Source: Capitulum mitella (Eukaryota > Arthropoda > Thecostraca > Pollicipedomorpha > Pollicipedidae). Taken from it: a stretch of DNA of 64,000 nt. Positions 11,970 through 24,065 of the stretch are shown in pieces. Every line of letters starts with the position of its first letter. Position 1 is the stretch's first letter. Made by a program: the position numbers and the translations under genes. The notes under the pieces were generated by a model. That model was given only the letters and a program-made list of their open reading frames with translations. It was not told the origin of the DNA and made no database searches. The stretch lies in the NCBI GenBank assembly GCA_030062745.1, contig CP099846.1:2232001-2296000 (forward strand), written 5' to 3'.

Positions 11970-13140
11970 ATACTTGAGAACTCGGATTGATTTTGGATTC
12001 GAACGCTCGGACGGATATATTCGAATATTCGGATCAAATTTTCGAAACTTTTGAGGTTCGTGCCATTTCGTCCCAACAGGTACGATCGGAGCAATATGTA
12101 CAGGCAGACAGATTCACAACTGCGTGAAGAGTTTACAGTACCTTAAGGCTCGGCAGGAGCCAAGCATCGGACGGACGGCGGCAGGGCGCTTCCGGGACAG
12201 GGGAGGGGCATGACGTTAGCGGCAGAGAGCGCTCTGATTGGCAGTGATGCTGCTGTGTAACCAGAGGCACAAATCTTCAGTTCCACAGGACACGGTGCTC
12301 CGGAACGATTAGTTCGAGAAGAGATACGTGTGGGAATGCGTCCAATCTCTATTCTTACTCATCGCCACCGTGCACATTGACTATATTAGAATCAGTGAAC
12401 ATGCGTGAGCGGCATCGGCAACAAAACGTCATTTCTGTGAACGGTCTGCGCACAAACTTTTTTGCTTCTGTTGAAGGAGAGCAATAAAACGGGCTAAAGG
12501 TTGTGCTAAATAACGTTTTTTTTCTGGACATATGTGTCCCGACAGTTTGGATTTATGTCGCCAGGACAGCCCTGTAAGGGACCTGCGCCGCCGCGGTTTC
12601 TCGCTACGATTTCAGATTAGGATATGCTCGTGATGTCCTTACGAATGTAAGATCTTTTTAGCATCGAAAATCAGTGAATGTGGCACTTTGCTGCATGCAC
12701 AATGCCAGTTAATCTACTGAGGGTCCAATAATTTTTCCGTATTCGTCTCAGTAGAGAAAACTAAAAGCGGATCCTGCCCGTCGTTGCCAGACACGGGACA
12801 AATGTGAGTCAGACGACTTTCAGGGGTACTCATCATCCCACGAAACTTCTGTACATACATCTTGCGACATGACGGATAGAAGCCGAAAGAACGCTGGACA
12901 AGGCCCGAAATAGCGTTCCGCTCGTTCACGCATGATTTGGCTCGCGTATTTCCTGAGGTCCTGCAGCGAAATGCACAGCAGCATTCGAATGCTTGATTGG
13001 CATTGGAATATTACCCGAATATTCGGATGAAAAAGGTCAACTGAATATTCGCCAGATATTCGAATCTTGAAATCCAGATTCGAACATTTGCCGAATCCGG
13101 ATAATCGGCCGAATATTCGAATCATCCAAATCCGAATTTT
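11970..13140. repeat. ATTCGAATATTCG-rich inverted region, possible DNA transposon
   Basis: The left side has AACTCGGATTGATTTTGGAT and ATTCGAATATTCGGAT. The right side read inward has AATTCGGATTTGGATGATTC and GAATATTCGG. These arrays of ATTCG units face each other about 1.1 kb apart, as subterminal repeats of some elements do. Exact ends, target duplication and transposase are not visible. Confidence 0.35.
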
Positions 13141-14780
13141 TATCTCTCCCCAGCACCCACTGCCTGCCCGCCCGGACCGCTGCACCGCCGCCGCCGCCGC
13201 CGCCGCCGCTCGCCGTTCACTTGCTATGGATGAGGCGGCCTCGGCGGCCGGGCGGGCTGTCATAATACATCACCGCAGCTATAAACACGCCGCCCGGCCG
13301 CGCGGCACCTTGTTAACGGAAGGGTGCAATTTACATGCTCGCCGGCACCCCGGCCCGGTAACAGACACGTGTCGCCGCCGGCCGCCGGCCAGATGAAGCG
13401 GTCTGCGGTCACGGAGGGCGGGGCACCGTCCGACCCGCTGGAGGGAGGGCTCGTGCGCGGGCCGCGGAAGTGGGACGGGACCGAGTCGCCGGCGGCGGCC
13501 GGAACTCGGTCGAGCGCGTGAGGCGTCCGTTGTAGACCGGGCGGGCTGAGACAGAAACCTGCCGCCGCTTCGCCGAGCGCCTCCGTTTGCCTAACTCTGG
13601 CATTAGCGGCAGTCGTCCGTATCCAGTCCGCCCTCCTCGGTGACGGTGAAGACAGCGGACAATCCGCGCCTGTCGCTGGGCTGGACCGCCCGTGGGAACC
13701 GGGGGCGTCCCGTCCTCCGCCCACTGCTCCTGCCTGAACGCCGCCGCCAGCGCCGCCAGCGTCGACGTCCGGCCCCTCGAGCCGGCGCACATGTTCCGGC
13801 CGGCCGTGTTTTCGGGCCGTCACGCCCGGCGCGGCGCGGACGGAGATCGCGGCCCGGGGGCGGCTCCGACCGCCCGGACGTCGCCGCGAATCTGCCGGCC
13901 GCCGTCCGCCGCGCTGTCGGCATACTTCTGACGGCGGAACGCGGCCGCTCCGGCGTCCCGTTTTCGCAGACGACGCGCAGACGCAACGCCCACGGTATCT
14001 GATACGGGTAACATTGCACGCGACCCAGACAGGGTTATCACTGAAATTTGAGTGCCGAAAACAAGTTCCTGCATCACGAAGGTTGGAAGCAGACAGCAGC
14101 GTTCGGGTTCAGAGAGGTTGAAACCACAAACCGATGAAACGATTTCACGTACAGACCAGTGTTACGACAAATTTGTGCATATAAAAGCTCTGTTGCAACT
14201 AACAAAGCTGCAAAAAGTCCGTCTACCAATTAACATGTTCCATCTCCGCACTGCCTGTTTCGCCAACTCGTCCTTCACCCACTGCTTTACCGACAGACGA
14301 GTTTAATCTGGCATTGCCTCTGTCGTCAGACGTTGGTTCGCCACAACACCATACACGTTTATTTTGCCACTGCCTGCACTGGCATATCCTCATTCTGCCG
14401 GTATCTGCACCGCCGGGGCTCCATTCAGCTGCCTGCGGTGACAGGCGCTCATTCTGTCGCTGTCTTCGGTATGACACGCTCACTGCCGCCGTCTGCGCTG
14501 ACAGACGCCCGCCGTGCCGCTGTCTACGCTGACCGCCCCTGAATCTGCCGCCGTCTGCGCTGGCCGGGTGGTCGGCGGCTCCGCCGGGCCGCCGGGTCAC
14601 ATGATCCGCCGCGGCTGACCGCCGCCGCTGACCACCATTGTATTCAAATTCTCCGCGCCCGGTCGGCCGAGAAGCCGCGCCGCTAATGAAGCGCGCAGAG
14701 CGGTCGGCGGGACGGGCGGCCGCGGCCCGCGCCGGCTCGACCCGGCCTGTTGATACCATCCGTAAACAAAGGGAGTTCTC
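13140..14780. other. GC/CpG-rich island, no exon recognised
   Basis: Starts after the ATTCG-rich repeat. It contains ATTGTATTCAAATTC (14636-14650) and GCTAATGAAGCG (14683-14694), octamer- and homeodomain-like motifs in GC-rich DNA. The secreted-protein exon lies about 1.5 kb to the right. No start codon plus donor of comparable quality was found. Confidence 0.4.
14390..14575. repeat. Degenerate minisatellite of about 31 bp
   Basis: Repeated CTGCCGCCGTCTGCGCTGAC-type units in a GC-rich stretch. It produces long Arg/Gln-rich chance frames on the minus strand. Confidence 0.5.
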
Positions 14781-14819
14781 AGCCAAATCGGCGTCCTATT
14801 CGGTTACAGTGCGCGTCCG

Positions 14820-15085
14820 GCGGGAGGCGGCTACTCTGACGGCCGGTTTCCTGGGAGCCGCTACTGACAGCCGCTCCTGAAGGCGAGTATCCTGGGAGCC
14901 GCTCCTGACGGCGAGTATTCTGAGAGCCACTCCTGACGATGAGTTTCCCGAGAGCCGCTCCTGACAGTAAGTATCCTGGGAGCCACTCCTGATGGTGAGT
15001 ATCCTGGCAGCCGCTCCTGACGGTGAGTATCCTGGCAGCCGCTCCTGACGGCGAGTTTCCCGGGCAACGCTCATTACGGCCAGTT
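14820..15085. repeat. 28-bp minisatellite, about 8 units
   Basis: CTCCTGA recurs at 14874, 14902, 14930, 14958, 14986, 15014 and 15042, exactly 28 bp apart. Three of the seven units contain GTRAGT, a consensus 5' splice motif (GTAAGTAT, GTGAGTAT, GTGAGTAT). Confidence 0.85.
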
Positions 15086-15627
15086 TCCGGGTGAGGTAGA
15101 TGCTCTGATGCAACGTAAGATCAGTGTCGCTACTCGCTCTCGCTTGAGCCTCGCCTTGTCGCCCTGGCATCTACGCCGGTCGCTGTCAGTTCTGGCAGGA
15201 GCTCGCAGCCTGGCGAACAGCGGAGGAGGCGTTACTTCTTCAGCGAGGAACTGCGGCACACTCAGGCCTGGCAGGCGACTGGCGCTAGCCGTCTCAGCGC
15301 AGCGTTTCTCCTGCAAGTTCACGGAGGCTGCGCCCCACGGCGGCTGTGTCCCACAATGGCGTGAGGATGAACAGCGGCTCTGAACCACATGGCGAAGTCT
15401 TGTACAGCAGGGAGAGAAGCGACTAGGCCGTTGAAACTGTCACCCGGTAGGTCTCGCAGGTCGGGGCTGGGGTGCTGGACCTGGGTAACTGCTGAAGTCA
15501 GACACTGATGGTTCGGGGGAAAAACCAGAGTCTACACCATTCAGTCCGGTGTCTGCTCCTAACCGGACGGTCAATTCCGCTCCGCCGGCTGCCGGCAAGG
15601 AAAAGGTTCCGCGTGCCTGCACGGCTC

Positions 15628-15690
15628 GGCCCTACCCCGCTCGGCCCCGCTCGGCTCGGCTCGGCTCGACTCGGCCCGGCTCGGCTCTGC
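15628..15690. repeat. (CTCGG)n short tandem repeat
   Basis: Imperfect CTCGG/CCCGG pentamers. Confidence 0.75.
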
Positions 15691-16287
15691 ACGACGCGTC
15701 GGAGGACCGGTTGGGCCGCCCGCTGCTGTGTCGAGGCCGACGCACGCTGGATGACGCATGACTCGAGAACGAGTCTCCATTCATTACGTCACCGCTTCAC
15801 CGCCGGGCGCCGAATGGAATCTGCTAATCTAATCGGCTTTGTTGCAGACGAGCTTCGTGCAGTTCTGCTGCTCAGTCGGGCAGAGCAGAAAAATCACCAT
15901 TCATTACGGCATCCTCCTCAATGAAGTCGGGCTCGAGCGCGGATTTTTCGCGCGCGCTTTTCCTGTCGCTTGTTTTGTCCTTGTGTTTTCCGTGAGACAT
16001 GCCTCTTTTCGGCGTTCACGTAATGGGGCGGCAGACCATTTCATGCCCCACGAATAATTGGAACCCGGACAGCGGCAGCAAGAACGCTTAAAAAAAAACT
16101 TCGGGTTCTGGCCTTTCGGCAATCCACTGCGATTTCGCCACGTTCGTAACCAGCTGACATCCACGCCCCTGACCGAGGTCAGCCTCCCTGGCCGTCCTGC
16201 CTCCGACCGGAGACGGTAGACTGGGGAAGCCGGCGTACCGACCGGAGGCAGCCCGGTGCCAGCGCCGGCCGACGCGCCTCCACTCAC

Positions 16288-16411
16288 CGTACTGCAGCCC
16301 CCTCCAGCGCCGGTAGACGTCGTCCTGCCTCCGGTCCAGGTACTCCCCGGACGTCAGCCGGCACAGGCAGAGCACGGCCACGGCGGCGGCGGCGGCGGCT
16401 GGGCGGGCCAT
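16288..16411 (-). CDS. First coding exon of a secreted protein (signal peptide), family unknown
   Basis: ATG at 16411 reading leftward encodes 41 codons plus one base. Residues 1-22 form a classical signal peptide: MARP, an Ala/Val core, LCLCRLTSG, with predicted cleavage near residues 20-22. The mature start reads EYLDRRQDDVYRRWRGLQY. The frame runs into ACG|GTGAGTGG, a consensus donor (GT at 16286-16287), giving a phase-1 intron; phase 1 is the usual phase after signal peptides of modular extracellular proteins. The (GGC)n run at 16381-16398 encodes the Ala core. The exon lies in a GC-rich island. Exon 2 should lie to the left but was not found. The mature residues match no family I can name; a neuropeptide precursor or extracellular matrix protein are only guesses. 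Confidence 0.62.
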
Positions 16412-16567
16412 CACTGTACCACTCTCGCATGCTCCGCCGCCGAGCGGGCGCGGCCTTCCCAGCCGGAGCCGACCGGACGACTGAGCGGCCGCCGCCTCCG
16501 CCGGCCGGCAGCGGCGCGCCCAGTCGGGGGCAACGCCGCCCCCCGACATGGCCAGCACCTGCCAGAG

Positions 16568-16646
16568 GATGGCTTATTTTCCCGGGGAGGGAACAGGGCG
16601 CAACGGGCTCCAGCATGACTCAGTCTGCGCCAAAGATGGCTTATTT
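16568..16646 (-). promoter_or_regulatory. Upstream region of the secreted-protein exon: duplicated AAATAAGCCATC and AP-1-type site
   Basis: The 12-mer GATGGCTTATTT (AAATAAGCCATC on the gene strand) occurs at 16568-16579 and exactly again at 16635-16646, 67 bp apart. A TGACTCA heptamer (AP-1 type) lies between them at 16616-16622. The second copy is flanked as CAAAGATGGC, resembling a YY1-type AAnATGGC core. They lie 157-235 bp upstream of the ATG at 16411, a suitable place for a core promoter. No TATA box was seen. Confidence 0.35.
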
Positions 16647-16969
16647 GCCCACTTGTAAAGAGAAATATTATACGCACCGATAGCCTCCCAGAAGTGCCTT
16701 TAAATCATCGACACAATATTGGGCAGTTGTCACATTTCAGCGTTTCGTGGCAGCCGCCTCATACAAGTGTCTCTGAAGCTGCTGGGCTGGTCCTGCTCCT
16801 GCCTCCAGGTGGACCCCTGCTCCCCACGTGCTCTCCAGAGCCCGCGTGGCTGTCTTGAGGGAGGGACGCTCGTCGCCGCCGCCGGAGGAGGGTGGGAACC
16901 GCGAGGCCGTCGTCAGCGACGTTCGACGGGCGGCCGTCGTAAGCGACAGCCTCGGAGCGAGCGGCTGAA

Positions 16970-18163
16970 CCCCATTCCCATTCCCATAGCGCTAGTGCTC
17001 TTACCTGTATGGGGGAGGTCTGTTTGACTCCTTGAGGTCTCGAGAACTATACATCCGATTCCATCGCAGCAAATGGCAATCGATTCGCCATGAAATAAAG
17101 TACATTTTTAAAAACCAGCTGTTTTGAAAATCTTGAAAGGGGTGGATGCAGGAGCAAAAATTCCAGAAGATGGGGGTATTTTTTGACTTCCTATAACTTT
17201 GCTGTTTATGGATCGATTTGGATGCAATTGGCAAGAATAGAGACCGTATCGATAGGGCTTTTCCCATCTGCCCATAAGTTTGGAATTTCGAGAAAATGCG
17301 TAGGCGTTCACAGGGCTTAGAAGACGGAGAGTACATTTGCTTTGAAAAATGAATTAAAGTGGAAGCCAAAAACGCCTTTTTAGCCTTTACTTGCCATGCT
17401 GTTCTTGGAAGTATAAATCATATTACATTCTTCGTTTAGTGTTGGCGTAGGCGGCACCAGGGACATGGTTGCATGTCCATCAGGTCAACTTACGACTTTT
17501 GTCCTTAAATGACTTCAAATGATTTCAGAGTCACATGGAATGGCCTTGAATTTATTACATAGTGTCTGAAAACATTTCTCATCATTTGAACTGACTATGA
17601 TTCTAAAAATCCTGCTAATGGCCATCGTGATGGAGGGTACGCGCACGCACGTTTCAGGTCATAGTTCCGTGGCCCGGCCTGACATCTACCCGAAATCTAA
17701 AACAGGGTAGAAGCAACTATGCTGAGTCATATGTTTCCGGGTTTTGCGTTTTGAAAGCGTAATAGAATAAAAATGCTTACATGAAACCAAATTTTGCGTT
17801 TTGGCCTTGACCTGACCTTGTAAAATGACCTTAGATCGACAGGACTGTTTTTGTATTTTTGTCCCTCTTATTCATCCATTCACCCGTAGGTTTTAGTTCC
17901 ATCCTAAAAATTCCATTTTTGGCAGCCACTTTTGTGTTCAACAGTGCCAAAAATCGCCTGAGATGACCCCTAAACTTTTTGCCTGGCTTCGCCTCCTGAT
18001 TAAAATAAAATCATGATATCCGGCATATACATGTATATTCGGCATAATACATGCGAAGAGTACGAAGTAAAAATGGCAGAGTCTCGTGAACCTGGTTCCA
18101 AAACCCTGGAAATGACAAGCAAAAAACCGTAAGGGGTTTTTATTCCTCCATACGGGAAGAGGG
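16970..18163 (-). mobile_element. TTAA-type, piggyBac-like non-autonomous element, copy A3 (inverted)
   Basis: Inverted relative to A1/A2. The left end is CCCCATTCCCATTCCCATAG after TGAA (16966-16969). The right end read inward is CCCTCTTCCCGTATGG, before TTTA (18164-18167); both flanks are one base from TTAA. At 17033 it carries GAGGTCTCGAGAACTATACA and then GGCAATCGATTCGCCATG, the family hallmark. It is 1194 bp with no transposase. Confidence 0.65.
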
Positions 18164-18568
18164 TTTATGCCGTGACATGCTGATTACGGGCCTGTGAGGA
18201 GCGCGGCCAGCCGCGGGCAGTACGGACGACAGACGTCATGTGAGTGGCGTGAAATGGCCGCGCCAGTCTGCGTGGGTAGAGTGGAGCGCTCGAGATGGTC
18301 GTGCGTGAACTGTGTGCACGAACTGGAGCACGAGGCACTCTTCCGTGAGGACGTTGCGCGACGAAACAGTTGTGACGTATCGCCGTTTATGTCACTTCGG
18401 ACCGTGTTTCTTCTCTCCGCATCTCGTTAGTTTCCGTGTGACCGGACTAAACGTCTGTGACCGACACCGTGTGGACGGACTGGAGAACTGGCGGCGAGAC
18501 ACTGCGTGGACCGGTGGGACGCCTGTGCCTGGTCTCCGTGCGGCGGGGGAGCCAGCCGCGATAAGGCG

Positions 18569-18587
18569 GTGTGTGTGTGTGTGTGTG
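18569..18587. repeat. (GT)9 microsatellite
   Basis: Pure GT run inside a GC-rich segment. Confidence 0.9.
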
Positions 18588-20079
18588 GCCCGGAGCAGCT
18601 CCCGTCAGAAGCCATGCAGACGGAGCACCAGTCGACCTGAGCTCGGGAGCAGAGCCCACCTCAAACGAGGCTATCTGATGGTAACGAGAGACGCCGCACG
18701 TCTGGACGTACACAGCGGCCCCTCCGATCTGTCCCATCGCTGTCACGGCCAGCGGCGACCGTTCAAGCTGCACACCCGGCACGAGGACCATTCAGGGTGG
18801 TGACTCCTTGTTTCTGTTACGTGGTGAACGTCTGATCTGTGTTTGAGGGACCGGGAATGATCCAATGTATCCGTTCGTCAGTGCCCTTCGCAGATGACTT
18901 TTGACCTGAGCCCGGTGAACGCTGAACTCATGGGGTCATTATCGACGCCTACAAAATCCAAATATGATTATCGGAAATTCAGCCGGATGACATGATTTCC
19001 CAAGCTCATCGAAGCCTAATGTAACTGCCACATCAAAAGTACCGACACCAATCTCGAGGATGAAGCTACGGCTAGAACTGCCGGGAACGGGGCTGGCGGG
19101 GTCCAGACCCGCTCTTCAGGGCCTCAGCGCGCCGAAGCGGGCGCCGTCCGCGCCCCGACACAGCTTCCGTTGCAGCAGCGGCGCTGCACGTGGACGACGC
19201 TCGGACGCAGACACCAGCTCAGCGGCGACGGCGGCCGCCGCCGCGCCGACCGGCCGTCTGGAAACCAGAGCCTGGTCAGGCGCCGGTGCATGACTGGCGC
19301 TCCATTGTGAAACGGCCGAGTCGGAATATAGCGTTACGCGCAGCACGCAAAGGCTCGAGCTATCGACGAATATCTAGCGGCTGACAAGTGAAATGGTGTC
19401 GTATTCAAAGTGGGGGTTCGAAAGTTGAAGTTGAAGCCCCTGCGTCGATAGGGTTTACCACATATCTTCACGTTCAGTTTCTGACAGTGAATGTTTCGAT
19501 AAGGAAAAATGTTTCGTTTAAACAACTGACAACGGGCTTTAATACTGCGCATCCCACGAAATAAATACATGACATGGGGTTAGAACTACGTTAGTTTAAA
19601 TGCCACTAGAGTGGCACATTGAATGGATGAGAATGGAAAAGTGCTATCCCAGCCTTTACTGACGACGTGCAGCGTTAATGTTAGTTCCAACCAGCTCGGG
19701 ACGAAATATTACAAGTCCTCGTGGCTTCCTGATAACCAGTCATCCCGCGATCAACACTCTTCGTGGACTCGACCTCGCCGGGTTTCGTCTTCGTCGTCGC
19801 CTTTGCCCCACAGTCCGTCTGATGCCATCGCTACACCGGACCGGCAGCAGACGACGCGCCATGCAGGACGGCTGGGGGTCTCCGAGCCGGGCTGCAGGCC
19901 CGGTGACCTCGGTCCCTGGCCCGCTATCGGCCGTGTCACACCCTGGTCCTGTCGGCGGCCACGTACTGGGCCAGATAACACCGCACGCCGCTGATGTATG
20001 GTGCTAGCGGCACAATGCGTAATCAGCGGCGCTTTGATGTTCGGTCCGTTTACTCTGACGTGTCGGCGACCTCCGGCGC

Positions 20080-20123
20080 GGGGGGGGGGGGGTGCTAACG
20101 CCGGCAGGAGGGGGGGGGGGGGG
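20080..20123. repeat. Two poly-G tracts
   Basis: G runs of about 12-14 bases at 20080-20092 and 20110-20123, separated by TGCTAACGCCGGCAGGA. Two runs suffice for stacked G structures but four are usually needed. Confidence 0.8.
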
Positions 20124-20149
20124 CAGGAGCAGCAGGCTACCTGTCTACA

Positions 20150-21340
20150 CGGGCCGTGCGATGTTGTCAATCGCTGACCGCCAAGGCCGCGTTGATGTCT
20201 GCAGGGTCGCGGTGCAGGACCAGCTGGCGATGTCGGCTGAGCGGGGCGGCCGGAGCTGACGGCGGACCAGAGTCTCCGTCCTCGACCAGGTGTTGGACGC
20301 CGCTGTCCTACGCCGGCGCAACAGGTTGCCGAACGGCTAGTAGGTCGAGACCGGAAGAGGGGACGGAGCCGGAAGACGGTGTCGGTCTGGGACACACAGC
20401 CGGGGGTGTCAGAGAGGAGGGTGGTGCCGGGGGCACATGTGGGGGCGCGGACGGGCACGAGACGGAACTCAGCGGGGGGGAGAGCGGCCTCGGCCAGAGA
20501 CGGCCTCTGACGTCACACGGGGGACTGCCGAAGCTCAGCTGGCGGCACCGGCCTCCGTCAGGCGGCCGGTGACGTCACACGCTACCGGGCTGGACCGGAC
20601 GGTGACCTTGCGGGCGGCGACCCAAATATGGCGTCCGACGACCGCCAAAGGAGCCGCCTGCACCGGCGGCATCCCCAAACAGCGGCGACGGCAGCCGCGG
20701 CGCGCCGCGGCCGTATTTGGCGCGCCGGAATCGGCCCAAGGCGGCAGCCGGCTGCGACCTTGCGACGAACGCGATGGTCGTCCTCGGCTGAGCGACGAAA
20801 CGTGCTCCAATCAACGTTTATATCTTCTGTGCCGACCTCAGCGTTTGAGCGAAACGCAAATCAGACGACTCCTCGCTTTCAACGGCGGAGAAAACCTGGT
20901 GTTTAAGCATGCGATTTTCGCTCCGGTGGACGCATCGCGCGATTTGGATCCGGTGGGCCTGATCCATCAGTGCCGTGTCCAGTGCTGCCGACATCGTCTT
21001 GTGGCCGGAGCGGGCCCACTTTCCCTTTTGCAGCGGCGGAACTGGACACGGAGCGGTCTGCTCGGGCTGGTCTCCGCCACAGAGCGGTCTGCTGGAATCG
21101 CCTTAGCCGCAAAGCCGTCCGCTCGGAGACGTCTCTGCCGCAGAGCGTCCTCCCCTGCTCTGCCGTCTCTGCCGGGGCCGGTGGGCCTCAGGTCACGTGG
21201 GCTGCCTCTCCCCGGGCCACGCTGCTCGGCCCGGCCCGGCCGATAACGAATGTGACGCTGATAGCGGCGAACAGTGTCAACAGGCGTAGGCGGCCGGCGA
21301 CGGTGCCACTGACCCGGCGCCAGCCCCGTAAACATTAGTC
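20150..21340. other. GC/CpG-rich island, no exon recognised
   Basis: Long frames on both strands are compositional. An imperfect CTGC/AGAGCGGTCTGCT repeat occurs around 21040-21170. Confidence 0.4.
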
Positions 21341-22336
21341 ACCTACAAATGCATGGCTTCACGCGGTGTTTGACTTGTTTCTCTTGCATACCCGCCGTGA
21401 GGAGTGATTGTGGCGAGGTGAGCTTCACGATGTTGATATTTCGCGCTGCTGTCATCGTAAGGAGCGCGACAAAAATGTGACAGCACTGCTGACGAGGACA
21501 CCTGTCCGAAAATTATTTACGCCATTCTTGGGTCTTGTTGGGTGGTTCACTACTCACCCGAAGGCAAAGTTCTGTGTCCTTTGCCCTGCAGTTCTGCCTA
21601 GTTTCTTGGCTGTGGATGCACGAAAGCGTGATCAGGGAAGAAATACCTCCTGCCGTCGGGGAAATTGACACTTGTTTAAGGAAAACTGGCTGTCCTGTGA
21701 GGCTGGGGAGCTGCAATCTTGTTTTAGCTCTATAACACTAAGCACCCGGAATCTTAAAATGGTGTTCCAAAAGATGATATCGTGGCTAGCTGTGCAGTGC
21801 CTATATATATATGGTGGGGTCCCATGTTTTTCAGCTTCAGCTTTCGGCCTCAGACATGCTCTTAGGATCCCCAGCCATGCTTTTTGTGTGGACAGTATTT
21901 GGTTTACACTTTAATGTCCCCCGACCCGAAAGTAGAGGATTTACCGGTACTCAAACTGATCTCGTCATGTGCAGTCTTACGCTATCAGACTTCAACTCAA
22001 CCAAGAGAAAGGACTTTCCCCGTCTAGTGCAGAGAAGCGCAAAGTGGCATCAAACGCGCTGTCTTGAAAGCTATCCTGCTGTCAACATTACCGTCGACAC
22101 GTGACAGCAAAATTTTAGCCACCTTGACACGTGAAGCAAACAACCACGCCCAACGTGAGCACCATTCAGCGGCGTCGGCTGCTTATCATTCACAAATCAC
22201 CAGCTAATGCATCGTCGGCAAAAAACATCTCCTCCGACGAACTGCTTCGAGCCGCGCTGTGCCCGCATCAGCATATCAATACGCAGGGGTGGTCGTACAG
22301 TGGGCGGTGGCCCGTCTCCAGGCGCGGCCCGGCGTC

Positions 22337-22650
22337 ACCCGTTCCACGAGTCACGCAGTCAGGGAAGAGTAGATCGGACGAGTTCCACGAGTCACGCAGG
22401 AGTGGTGTGAGGAGTGGATCGGACCGTTCCATGAGTCGCCCAGGAATGGAGTGAAGAGTGGATCGGACCGTTCCACGAGTCACGCAGGAGTGGAATGAGG
22501 AGTGGATCGGACCGCTCCACGAGTCACGCAGGAGTGGCGTGAGGAGTGGATCGGACCGTTCCATGAGTCACGCAGGAATGGAGTGAGGAGTGGATCGGAC
22601 CGTTCCACGAGTCGCCCAGGAGTGGAGCGAAGAGTGGATCGGACCGTTCC
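22337..22650. repeat. 44-bp minisatellite, constant period
   Basis: GGATCGGACC starts at 22416, 22460, 22504, 22548, 22592 and 22636: six starts exactly 44 bp apart. A diverged leading unit starts near 22371. Each unit also has CACGAGTCACGCAGGA with point variants (CACGCAGG/CGCCCAGG alternate irregularly). Confidence 0.92.
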
Positions 22651-22849
22651 CTGCCAGCGCGGCGCCGCACCGCCGCCGGTGGCCCTGCACAGGGTCAGGC
22701 GGCACGGCCGGCTGGCCGCCGCCACGGCTGTCAGGTAGAAATAGCCGACACCAAGTCGGCGCCCCCCTCCCCCCTTCCCGGGGCGACGGTCAGCCCGCTC
22801 CACGGCCAGCTCCTGCCGACGGGTCATGAACTCTACCGCTGACGGTCTG

Positions 22850-23175
22850 GGTCGGGGGCAGGAGCGGGGAAACAGGAGCCGGTGACGGACTGAGTCACGG
22901 CAGAAGCAGGAACAGAAGCAGGAGCTAGTGACAAAAACAGGAGCCGATAAGGGACTGAGTCAGGACAGGAGCAGGGACCGGAGACATGGCTGGGTCAGGA
23001 CAGAAGCAAGAGGTGGTGGGGGTCTGGATTAGAACAGGAACAGGATCCGGTAATTGTCGGGATCAGGACAGGGACAGCTGCCGGTAACGATCGGGATCAG
23101 GACCGGAACAGGATCCCGTAATAGTCTGGATCGGGACAGGAGCAGGAGCCGGTAACGGCCTGGATCAGGTCAGCG
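22850..23175. repeat. Degenerate 34-bp minisatellite
   Basis: GATC(A/G)GGAC recurs at 23061, 23095, 23129 and 23163, exactly 34 bp apart, with CCGGTAA in each unit. Older units to the left are more diverged. Confidence 0.75.
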
Positions 23176-23904
23176 GCGGAAAGCTGAGCTGGGGCGAGCA
23201 GCGTTATCAGAGCAGGAGACGCACTCTCCGCGTACGACAGCAGCGCAGCCTCCGGGAACCAGGAGGCGACGAGGCCGTGAAGGGCGAACCCGCTCAGAGC
23301 CGACGTCGGCACTGGGCGAGGGACGTGAAGCCGCCGACAGGCCGCGGTGGCGATCGGGAGTACTGCCCGCAGGGAGAGCCCGTCTGGGAACGACAAACCG
23401 GCTCCGACGGGCCGCCGACCGCCCGGTAACGAGCGGCGGCGTCCGAGGGGACCGCCCGCAGGGAGTGGCCGCACCAGAGCGATGCCGGGTCACCGCGGAC
23501 GAACCGACCACCCCTAACGATGAGAAATGGCTGCTCGTCGACGAAGGCGTGGGAAGAGGCGGCACGGTAAACGCCTGCGCTTATAATGGTGAGAAGACGG
23601 CGACCGCTTTAGAACGGTACAGCACCGAATAGAATGAGATTAGGAATTGCGGCAAGAGGCTTGCTTGCGATATCAGTGCTATGACTAAGTCCCGGCTGTA
23701 ATCTGCATACTTGACGCCACCATTCCTCATCAAACATGATGCTAAATGCGTAAAGAGATTCCACCTTGGTCGATTTTTCATAAACAGACTTCTTTTTTTT
23801 AGAAATGTCGCTGATCTTGTTTTCATCACTGGCATTTCTTGAAAAGCGCCCAAAATTTTCAGAAAATTTTAACAGTTTAAAACTGTGGTCTATAGCTCCA
23901 GCCA

Positions 23905-24065
23905 ACACGACACAATACGGGCCTGAGCAGGCCAGTAAACGCCAATGTTCGTTGGCCGGCGTCCACTGGCGACGGCACGGGACTGCTGTGAATGGGACAC
24001 GGCCGAACAGGACACACGGCAAAACCGTGGGAAGTCGCTTCGAACCTTCCGAAGCGCAGTTCCGT
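23905..24065 (+). repeat. Dispersed repeat family R, copy 2
   Basis: Contains ACGGGCCTGAGCAGGCC, then GGGACACGGCCGAACAGG, AACCGTGGGAAGTCGCTTC and ACCTTCC. Matches the three other copies block by block. Non-coding. Confidence 0.5.

Larger units (their letters stand above)
18170..22330. other. Intergenic, mixed GC content
   Basis: 18190-18800 and 19060-19300 are GC-rich without a credible exon. 21341-22330 is of ordinary composition and shows nothing. Confidence 0.35.

Noticed and set aside
20437..21246. 269-codon plus-strand open frame
   Set aside because: Lies in a GC-rich island where stops are rare. It is Arg/Ala/Pro-rich with no domain, and comparable frames exist on the opposite strand.
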